A stretch of DNA of 36,823 bases from Chondrus crispus (Eukaryota; Rhodophyta; Florideophyceae; Gigartinales; Gigartinaceae), in contig NW_005178514.1 of assembly GCF_000350225.1 (NCBI RefSeq), positions 1 through 36,823 on the forward strand. The letters are read 5' to 3'. This document shows, one piece after another, positions 29,138-36,823 of the stretch (position 1 is its first letter; the number at the start of each line of letters is the position of its first letter). A program made the position numbers and the translations under genes. The notes beneath the pieces were generated by a model. It was given only the letters and a program-made list of their open reading frames with translations, did not search any database and was not told the origin of the DNA.

Positions 29138-30694
29138 ATGACTACGCCTTCGCATGCCGCCGCTTTCGTGAGCCATGAGTCTCAGGTGCCATTGTATCCC
29201 GCACCTAGGACGTTGTCCGTTGGCTACCATTCAGCTTCTCTCATCCTTGTCTGTTTGCATTGCAATAGTGGCACTCCCAGCGTTAGAGCCTTAGGGGAGC
29301 ACTTGCGCAACGTGCACGAACTCTCTCCGCCACTGGCGACGGAGATCATCTCTATCATGGCCTCTGCAGCTGAACAAGCCCTTACGCTCCATCGAGATGC
29401 CGTCTCCGATTCCTCGGTGAGAGAGGAATATCTTCAAGCCCCGCGGCGCCTACTGGAATCAGACATACCTCTATCGTTGAAGGTCTTAGCACCTTTGCAC
29501 GGCTTCTCAACACGGCATGTGCTTTTCTGCCCATTTTGTGTCTCCTCTTACACGAGCCCGCATCGTTTTCGAAAGCACTACAACGAAGCCCACTCACCCC
29601 AAGCAATGGCTGTAACGTCGGGTACTGATGTTGACTCCATCATCCGACGCGGCGATATTCGAGTTCAATCCCTCTTTTCCGGAGCAAAGACCAGCTACTT
29701 TCCCGTTACAAACGAGGAACCAATCGGCGAAATCGTTTCCGTCACCGGAGTGGTCACGAAACTTTCTCAGTCGCCACTGTCGCATGACGCCTTTATAGGG
29801 ACACAAAACGTTTCCAACCCACCTACAGCGTCTCCCAAATCAATGGATACGACGTCTGATTCAACATTGCGACCCCTCCCCCCTTCCTTCATTCACCTCC
29901 AGCCCAAGGCGGCAGCAGTTTTAACACGCCTCACATCGACTGCATCTGCCACAACAGCAGCTTGCCTTGGTCCCCTCGATGAGAAAGATGATGAAGATAC
30001 CGGAATCTCCCGCAGAATCACTTTCATGTCCATTACGGAGTTCGAAGACGCGCTTCGGTCTCTTTCCCTCACGCCTGAGGAGGCTGCGTATCTCACCGGA
30101 GCTCTTCGCACCCCTGCAGATGACAGGCACTTGACTATGCTGGGAAATTGCATCTACCTTTATTTCGAAAGCTTGAAAGACGTCGTCAGGGATCTCACAC
30201 ACGGCTTTCTTCAGGCCATCAATCTCCATGGCACTGCGCCTTTCCGAAGAATTCAGCCGAAACTGGAGCGCAAGTACGCAGCAAACGTGGCCCGCCTTCT
30301 CCTGTTTGCGCATCGTACCGTTGGAAAATGCTGCTCCCGCGACATCAGCAGTAATGCTGTTGAAGCACTATTCCTAGAGCTCAGTCGACAGAGGCATCCA
30401 ATCCATTCGTTGTCTTCAACTCTGCATGTCTGCCTTCATCATGCCTTATCGAGCTTGCTTCTCGTCCGATTCAGACACGTTGACCTTTTAACATGCTTTG
30501 CTGTCCGTAACTTCGTCGATGCTGCGTCCGTGGTCGTCAACCAACCTTTTTACACATACCGCTCCACAAACGATTCGGGCCGTTCGTTCAGGTTTGCAGA
30601 CGACAGCGATGTAAGCCGTCTTTTGGCCGCGCTTCAGTATGCTGTCTCCATGACCGCATCCCATGAGTTACATCATCTTTCCATCCACCAATAA
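29138..30694 (+). pseudogene. Part 1 of the large gene: twin C2H2-finger N-terminus
   Basis: ATG at 29,138 (MTTPSHAAAFVSHESQVPLY) opens 518 codons to TAA at 30,692-30,694. Two fingers share the spacing C-x2-C-x12-H-x4-H: the first starts CLHCNSGTPSVRALGEH near residue 40, the second CPFCVSSYTSPHRFRKH near residue 135. Paired fingers of this kind head the fungal DUF3505 proteins and the fused zinc-finger/recombinase/RecQ proteins found at fungal chromosome ends. The frame continues past the TAA without change (SADDLSRTADNTPVKEDPAS...), so the stop is a point lesion in a longer gene. The rest of this part is helical and unrecognised; such N-termini probably bind DNA. Confidence 0.65.
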
Positions 30695-32374
30695 TCTGCC
30701 GATGATCTCAGTAGAACTGCAGACAACACTCCGGTAAAAGAAGATCCAGCCTCGGCAATCATTGCAAAGGTTGCACAAAAAGCCAACACTGCAGCAACTT
30801 TTATTCGAAAGACTTTGGACATCGCCATGTCCATCATCAAGTGGGAGGAGGTTCTCCCCTCTTTCGAAGTCTGCTCCATACATAAGCCCGATCCATGCGG
30901 CATTATCAAGTCTCACCACTTGTCAATGCCCCTTCTTGGCACGATTATTAGGGGATTGCATTCCAAGTTTGACAAAATATGGACGGAAGACCTGCTCATC
31001 GGGTCTGCTCATCGGGTCTGCTCTTCCAGATGGTTTTGTTTCAACTGCAAACTCCCTGCATGACGACCCCTCAAACCGTACAACCGGCTTTTCTTTTCTC
31101 TCCTCGCTCACACACCATGCGTCTTGGGTTCAGTCGAATCTTGTACACCTTCTTCATGCCTTCGAAATCCAGGTGAAGATCTCATTGCTCGGTCCCCTTG
31201 TGTTCTCGCCTCAACTACTGCACCAAAACAGCCCAGTGAAAATGAACAATCGGACGGGTCCTCGTCCGGCCCACCTGTGGCCACCTCAAAAGATCGCTTC
31301 GTTCAAGTCGCTGAACTTCGCACGTGGCGCACAAAGGTCATTCGCTTCCTGACAAATTGCCAGCTGATACAAGAGCTGTTATTGTGCGTGATACATTTTT
31401 CATCCTGCTCTCCTGGGAGAGCCACTGAGATACGAACGTTCCGCATCCACAACGGGGACTGTTGCATGCGAAATTTATTCATTGGACAACATTCCGATGT
31501 CATACTTCATCCGGGTTACTCCAAATCACGTGCCGCACCAGGCTACACTCGCCCACTATACCGCTTTCCGGACCGGCAGTCGTCTTTCCGATTGCTATCT
31601 TACTTGGCAGTCATTCGCCCTCTAGAGTGTGAGATGATCAGAGCTCTTCAAGGTGATGCTGAGATGAAGTTGCAGTGGGACTTTCTCTTTGTTGACCAGG
31701 GCAAGCTTTTTACACCCACGAGAATTAGAAACGTCATTGCCTGTATTCTCCAGTCTCACAGTATTCATATTTCTTTTCGGGACTATCGCCAATTTGCAAG
31801 TGGTATGGTTCCTCTCGTGTGCCAAAACACGCAGCAGAGTGTTATGAACGAGATACTCGCCGAGCAAGCTTCTGCCGGTCATGAACAAGCGTCACATACA
31901 GTGGCATTCGCAGATCGGCACTATGCTCGTGCCACCACTATGATGCCCAATTGTTCAGCGACGACGCTCGCCAGACACCGCCAGTTTTCGATGGAGTGGC
32001 ACCGCAATCTCAAGCTGTTCGCCTCAACCCTGGACTTTCTATCCAGTCAGGCCCCCACAGGCTCCAGCCACAAACTTCCACCGCCCACCCTTTTCCAACC
32101 ACGCCCAGCTTCCAAATGGCGAAAGAAAAACGGAGGAACAAAAGAAGAGACCCATCCAGTCACCATCCATCCCTCCACCCCCTCCCAGTCCATTACGAAC
32201 TGTGGCCCGCCTTCCCTCCCCATTGCCGCCTCGCCGGTCTTCGGCGCTACCCTCCATAACCCACCATTGCATATTTTCGGTCACCTTGTGAAACCTCTTC
32301 TCTGTGCTCTAAAAGAGGCAACTGGATCAAAAATTGCAGAGTTCATGTCCCAAACGCAGTTTGCAGTCACTTAA
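30695..32374 (+). pseudogene. Part 2: tyrosine-recombinase domain
   Basis: The frame first follows part 1 (AIIAKVAQKANTAATFIRKT). An exact 13-bp tandem duplication (CTGCTCATCGGGT at 30,992-31,004 and 31,005-31,017) throws it into the +1 frame, where the expected text goes on (LLIGSALPDGFVSTANSLHD). A second shift between about 31,124 and 31,352 restores the first frame, which is open to TAA at 32,372. The recombinase set is nearly complete: Arg in SPGRATEIRTFRIHN (31,418), Lys in HPGYSKSRA (31,523), Arg in SFRDYRQFASGM (31,787), His in SAGHEQASHT (31,880), Tyr in ADRHYARAT (31,922). The Arg-123-Arg-45-Tyr spacing fits the superfamily. A Pro/Ser-rich linker follows, ending SKIAEFMSQTQFAV, which looks like the Q-motif of the helicase. 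Confidence 0.65.
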
Positions 32375-32376
32375 CA

Positions 32377-34527
32377 GTGTGTACTTCCCTAAATAGCTGT
32401 TTGGTGTTAATGGCTACGGCCTCCGGAAAGTCCATGTGCATCCTTCTTCCGTGTTTCATGGAAACGAAGACCAAGTCGACAATCATAATTGTCCCTTTGA
32501 AGTCATTGGTGACCGAATATGTCAAGCGCGCAGCCAATGTTTCCCTCACCGCAAGTACGGTACCAAATGAACATGGGCTTAACAACTTTTCTGACCTCTA
32601 TATCTTCACACCGGAGGAGATAGACAGCGAACGATTTTCGAAACTAATCGTTCGCCTTCGCAACGCCAATAGACTTGCTCGCGTCGTTATAGACGAGGCG
32701 CATCTCACGGCAATGTGGGCAAGCTTCCGCCCATCGCTCAAGAAAATCCGCCGGTCGCTTTCCGTGATCCCGGAAGCAATCCCTCGCATATTTCTAAGTG
32801 CCACAGTCCCCCCCTGCGAAAGGAGAATCCTTCTGGAGATGCACGGCATCAAGAGAGCTTTTTTGTTTACGATGCCATCGCAACGGCGCAATTTGGAGTT
32901 TGTGATACACAACTCCAATGATAGTTCACTGGAGGACAATCTCCCGCGTGACGGAAATGGCCACTTCCCCAATGCAAGTACCACAGCCATCGTACACACA
33001 GTTCAGTTTATTAACGAGCATATAACCTCCTGTTCAAACGCATCACGAAGCAAACCGCTTCCCCGAGTGTATCGTATCATCGTATTTTTGCTTTCCCGTT
33101 CCGAAACTATGTCGATTTATTCAGCTCTTTTTCGCACATCTAAGACACAGCTGAAAGCACTGGCAGACCGAAATATTTTTCTAGAAGCTATCGCATACCA
33201 CGCAGGCCTCCCCGACGCAGCTCGTAATCAGGCCCACATGGACTGGACAGCAGAAGAACCAACCACAGATTGCACTACCACTCCGAGCAATGGCGCCCAA
33301 ACGTCGATTGTCTTTCGAATCATGGTGTGTACCTCCGCTTTCGGTACGAGAATTGATGTTCCAGACGTAAGAGCTACAATACATGTTGGTGCAGCGAGAA
33401 GTCTGGTTGACTTTGTCCAAGAAAGCGGGCGTGCAGGGCGGGATGGGCGGCACGCCTTCTGTGTTGTCATATATTCGGAAGAATACGAGAGATGGTTTCG
33501 CTTGTCATTACTTCGACGACCGAACGCAGATAAAGATGTCGATATAATGGAATGGAACAACATGGTCACTTGGTTGTTGAAGAAAACCGACTGCCGGAGA
33601 GACACTTTGTATACGGCAATGGACGGTCAAGTCTCTGGCGTCTGTCGATTGGATAGGTGCGCGGTTTGGTGCGATGTGTGCAGGTCTATGTTTCCCACCC
33701 AACCTAGCAACGGACCCTGCACTCTTCAAACTCCCCTTCCGACACCGGACACACTACGACCATGGATGTCTATTGCTCAATCTTCACCTTTGCAGCAAGA
33801 CTCCGTTCCTTCCTCTCTGTTTCTCCCACTCTCACAGCCTCAAACGCTTTCCAACCACAGCCTCCCTGCACATCTCCTCTCCCAACCCAATACTGCAGAC
33901 GTGGAAGACTTCTTTCAAGCTTCGATTGGAAGCCAACCTCCAGCTCCCAATACTCTTCCCGTTCGCCGTACTCTCCATTTCTCTTCCAACACACGGAGCC
34001 AGACACCTCATACTCCACTGTCTTCTCCTCCTACTCTTGCCGCAAACCATAGAGCACTTCTACCGTTCAAGAGATCGGCCTCCGCACCAACCCCTTCAAC
34101 CATCAGCGGTCTCAAGCTTTTCAAGTCTTCATCTCGTCAACATCCTCAAGCACAAGCACGCACGCCTCTTGTTACGCGCCATTCACCAACTCCTACCGTA
34201 CCATCTTCCAAACTACTGCCGCCCACCTCATTGCCCTTTCAACTCGATCACACAATTGGCACCGACGAAACGTTGAACTTGATTCGTCACCTGAGCGACT
34301 TGGGAACCAAACAGTGCTTGACGTGCCAGGCCTCTTCCAGGACATATACAGACCACAACCAAAGCACGTGTAAGTTCATAAGAAAAGCATGCTACCGATG
34401 CCTCTCCACTAATCATTTTGTTGGCGCATGCAAGCTTCGAAACAAAATCAGCGGCTTATGCTTCAAGTGCGAAATGCATTCATACGAACAAACTCCACCC
34501 TTTGTTCGGCTCGTACGGGTCATGTGA
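32377..34527 (+). pseudogene. Part 3: RecQ-type DEAH helicase domain and zinc knuckles
   Basis: The helicase frame is offset from part 2 by a small frameshift at about 32,372; the text on both sides joins naturally. Superfamily-2 motifs appear in order: I MATASGKS (32,410-32,433), Ia IIIVPLKSLV, II DEAH (32,692-32,703), III FLSATVPP, V TSAFGTRIDVPDVRATIH, VI QESGRAGRDG (GRAGRDG at 33,427-33,447). A Cys set follows (CRR...MDG...C...CDVC, about 33,591-33,685), as in the zinc subdomain of RecQ-like proteins. A Pro/Ser-rich linker of about 190 residues leads to CCHC-like knuckles: CLTC...H...C, then CYRCLSTNHFVGAC (C-x2-C-x4-H-x4-C, 34,390-34,431), then CFKC. RecQ enzymes unwind DNA 3'->5'. The core is uninterrupted for over 700 codons. 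Confidence 0.8.
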
Positions 34528-34789
34528 TCTTGCGCTGCTGAGATCTTTGTCTTGGACGTTGTGGCACATCCGATCCAACCGTCGCGCAATCGCCGAAAAC
34601 CTCTTCGAAGCCCCCTTGCTTCGCCGTTTCAGCTCCATTTCGCCAAGGCTCTCGTCAACAGCGTATGATCAAGAGTGTAGCGACATCTTCCATGAAGCCT
34701 CTTTGGAATCGGCATCCTTCGAAAACACAAACATCTCGATTGCAATCTCGCTCTCTCTTTCACGGGCCTTGCAAAGCAATGTTCTGTAG
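34490..34789 (+). pseudogene. Part 4: frame-shifted C-terminal tail
   Basis: Just after the last CxxC of part 3 the helicase frame turns to non-family sequence and stops at 34,527. The next frame, open from 34,418, then gives LHPLFGSYGSCDLALLRSLS and LWHIRSNRRAIAENLFEAPL, which supplies the missing His and Cys of the last finger and a helical tail to TAG at 34,787-34,789. A one-base change at about 34,490-34,500 explains this. Confidence 0.5.
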
Positions 34790-35170
34790 TGCAGTAACCA
34801 CCAGGTCATGATCGCTAGATAATTTACTGTAACCTTTCCGTTTATACTTGCACAAACTACCTAGGGTTTTTCAATTCCCGGCTCTACGGCTTATCATTTT
34901 GTAAATCCTATAGCTCCTCTCGCATCCCATTTACGAATTATGAACTGCACGCGTTCTTGACACCCTGCGACTCTCGCCCAAAGGCATAGTCGCGCGAGCA
35001 ATATCCCCATGGTATGACCGTAATCTTATGTGATGAGATTTTGAACCATTGTCTGCTCTGCAAGCAAATAACGAAAGAAAATCATCCCATCAATCATGTA
35101 CGCAAAATCCTACCGTTCCATCAGACAACTATCTCCTCCCACATTTCACTTCCACCAGTAAAGCACCCAT
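34790..35170. other. Intergenic, no gene recognised
   Basis: Unique sequence following the recombinase-helicase gene. I could not identify a matching repeat or terminal inverted repeat at either side of that gene. Confidence 0.35.
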
Positions 35171-35340
35171 GAAAACGTACCCGTACGGTACGCCTCGAGA
35201 ACATACCTGTGCAGCATCCTCGAAAACGGACCTGTGCGGCACCCCTCGAAAACGTACCGGTACAGCACCTCTCGAACACGTACCTGTACAGCACCCCTCA
35301 AAAACGTACCGGCACAGCACCCTCGAAAACGTCCCGGAAT
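35171..35340 (+). repeat. 26-bp minisatellite, about seven copies
   Basis: GAAAACGTACC-type words begin at 35,171, 35,197, 35,222, 35,248, 35,274, 35,300 and 35,325, giving a 25-26 bp period. The unit is close to GAAAACGTACCGGTACAGCA plus CCCCTC. Most units carry a GTACC/GGTAC-like inverted word, so each could fold. Confidence 0.9.
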
Positions 35341-35752
35341 AGATCTAAAACACCTCCCCGGAAATTGGTTGGCAGTCGGTTTTCGTGTCATATTCACCCT
35401 AGGCCTAAAAAGAGCTAGAGCGCAGGTGTCCCACGATCATGTACGCCGTATTCATTTGCTTGCTTTAAACTTGGATGTAGTATATGCACCAGCGAGTCCC
35501 ATACGTATGCAGTCAGTGACCACCCGGGTTTTATCTGACATTTTGGCTGTTATGATAAATTTTGGGCCATGCCGAGCTGACACTAGCTATGTTAGAAATG
35601 GACCTCCGCGAGGTCATAAGGCCACAGTCTCGGATGTACTACCAACCCTTGACTTTCGGCTCGCATTTTCCATCTCTTCCCGAGAAGCGACACTCTCTCC
35701 ACATACCTCAAGCGCTCGTCAGTTGAGTTCTCTTCTGGTTTCTGCTGATTAA
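35341..35752 (+). other. Open frame leading into the right-edge gene
   Basis: The plus-strand frame is open from 35,234 through the minisatellite to TAA at 35,750-35,752 and is the same frame as the right-edge gene. Its text (SHDHVRRIHLLALNLDVVYA, RVLSDILAVMINFGPCRAD) is moderately protein-like. It could be an upstream part of that gene cut off by a stop, or simply its leader. Confidence 0.3.
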
Positions 35753-35770
35753 TGCGCAAAACGGACAAGT

Positions 35771-36823
35771 ATGGTACATGCGGAGCCCGTTTCGTCCGAT
35801 CCGTTGCCATGTGGACGGGCGCATGACGAGTTCCTATGTCCCCCTTGCTTCGCCTGCCAAACACAAGACAGACGAAAACCAAGCCTGCTAATACTTCTCG
35901 ACGAACAGCAGGTAAGAGCTAGGGCTACTGCTGACACAGGGAGGTCCCTGAACCCTTTTGCTACCCTTGATGTAGCGGGAAAATCGTCTGTGTACCTCTG
36001 CACTGCTTGCCGGGACAAGAACGCTGGATGGCAAGTATTGTGTAATCCCAGGAGGTATGGTGCCAAATCAGCGTCAAGGGCCCTGCGTCTCTGGAAGAGA
36101 AGATGTTCTCCCGACGTTCTCAGAAATTCTACCGTCAGCTGTTTCATTTGTTCTAGAAATATCCAGGGCGTACAGTGGAAGCGTGCAGAGGTGGGTAGTA
36201 GGGCAAATAGGAGAAGAAACCCTACGCGGGATTGGACGCTGTTCAATCTCATTTCTGACGGGGAAACTGTTCGTTCGGCATTTACAGATGAGCTAATTCG
36301 ACTTTCTGAATGTGACAACATAACTGCTCAGGAGCTCTTGAGGGACCCATCCGTGCATCATCTCTGCTATGTACATTTAAACCACAGCAGAATCTCGCAA
36401 GAAAGAGCAATGAGACTACAAAGAACCAACAACTCTGAGGGATGTGTTTTCATGAATTGCGGCTGTGTTTTTGACAATGATCATCGTGAAAAATCTCGTC
36501 TATGGAGAATCAATTCGATCAATGTGAATACTTTAGAGGATATGGAAGAACTGTCACAGTTTGACGATAATATCCGGAGTCATTCCAATGGCTATCTATC
36601 TGCTTCAGATGTGAGAGGACAGTACAGCTGTCGTAGCTGTCTCTATATTATCACTGAAGGAAGCTTTGGTAAGCTTCCAAACGTCTCAGTAGCCGAACTG
36701 TCTTCACCGATTGATCGCTGGCTCGTTCGGTTTATAAAATTCAGTGTGGCATCAAGCGCAGAAGCGACGAAGTCGCCGTTAACTAATTCGTCCTGCTCTG
36801 AAGAGCTTTCTGCTGTGGCCATG
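35771..36823 (+). CDS. Cys-rich protein, partial at the right edge
   Basis: After TAA at 35,750-35,752 this plus-strand frame stays open to the last base, 357 codons, with its first ATG at 35,771 (MVHAEPVSSDPLPCGRAHDE). At least five Cys clusters suggest zinc sites: CPPCFAC, CTACRDKNAGWQVLC, CFIC, NCGC and CRSC. Helical text such as DWTLFNLISDGETVRSAFTD, CDNITAQELLRDPSVHHLCY and LSSPIDRWLVRFIKFSV looks like genuine coding sequence. The 190-codon minus-strand frame at 35,749-36,321 is antisense to it and lacks such structure. No family recognised. It begins about 1 kb after the recombinase-helicase gene on the same strand, so it may be a second gene of that element or of its host context. The end is not in the window. 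Confidence 0.6.
   Translation, partial: MVHAEPVSSDPLPCGRAHDEFLCPPCFACQTQDRRKPSLLILLDEQQVRARATADTGRSLNPFATLDVAGKSSVYLCTACRDKNAGWQVLCNPRRYGAKSASRALRLWKRRCSPDVLRNSTVSCFICSRNIQGVQWKRAEVGSRANRRRNPTRDWTLFNLISDGETVRSAFTDELIRLSECDNITAQELLRDPSVHHLCYVHLNHSRISQERAMRLQRTNNSEGCVFMNCGCVFDNDHREKSRLWRINSINVNTLEDMEELSQFDDNIRSHSNGYLSASDVRGQYSCRSCLYIITEGSFGKLPNVSVAELSSPIDRWLVRFIKFSVASSAEATKSPLTNSSCSEELSAVAM

Noticed and set aside
35171..35340. Possible CRISPR-like array of 26-bp units
   Set aside because: The units are directly adjacent with no unique spacers, so it is a minisatellite.
35749..36321. 190-codon minus-strand frame
   Set aside because: It lies opposite the 357-codon plus-strand frame that has ordered Cys clusters and runs to the edge; the plus strand is the better call.

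Overview
The window looks like nuclear DNA from the end region of a eukaryotic chromosome. It has long intron-free or intron-poor frames, candidate splice acceptors, telomere-like repeat arrays, a satellite, several minisatellites and many decayed genes. I cannot name the organism. The clearest protein match, a C2H2 finger / tyrosine recombinase / RecQ-type helicase gene, is of a kind I know from fungal subtelomeres (telomere-linked helicases), so a fungus, or a lineage such as an alga carrying the same element, is plausible. The C-rich CCTAAACC strand reads 5'->3' from base 1, which suggests that the left edge is the telomere-proximal side.

Layout. 1-490: degenerate telomere-like array ending in a 37-bp duplication. 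1.6-2.0 kb: fragment of an ABCB-type transporter (- strand). 2.7-4.8 kb: gene resembling the EST1/SMG7 helical-repeat family (- strand), with one in-frame TGA before its C-terminal part. 6.1-8.1 kb: intact intronless gene with a probable tyrosine-recombinase domain, convergent with a - strand gene at 9.3-10.1 kb; an exact 808-bp tandem duplication lies between and overlaps both 3' ends. 10.1-11.8 kb: G-rich tract, second telomere-like array, GGC-rich minisatellite. 12.06-14.5 kb: five copies of a 552-bp satellite. 15.5-16.5 kb: Sel1-repeat remnant (- strand). 16.8-19.1 kb: pseudogene with a ubiquitin-specific-protease-like Cys/His peptidase. 20.9-23.7 kb: single diverged relative of the satellite, then an unrecognised broken + strand gene and a - strand ORF. 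24.1-24.8 kb: polypyrimidine minisatellite and a G-strand telomere-like array. 26.5-28.1 kb: repeated palindromes. 29.1-34.8 kb: the large zinc-finger / tyrosine recombinase / RecQ helicase gene, broken by at least five lesions. 35.2-35.3 kb: 26-bp minisatellite. 35.77 kb to the right edge: an open Cys-rich coding frame that continues beyond the window.

How it fits together. Two recombinase-bearing genes with nearly equal catalytic spacing, a helicase of the telomere-linked kind and an EST1/SMG7-like gene lie in one subtelomere-like region with three telomere-like arrays. This suggests a landing zone for recombinase-driven elements in which most copies have decayed. The 6.1-kb recombinase and the right-edge gene are the two frames that look intact. 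Any working link between these genes is inference.
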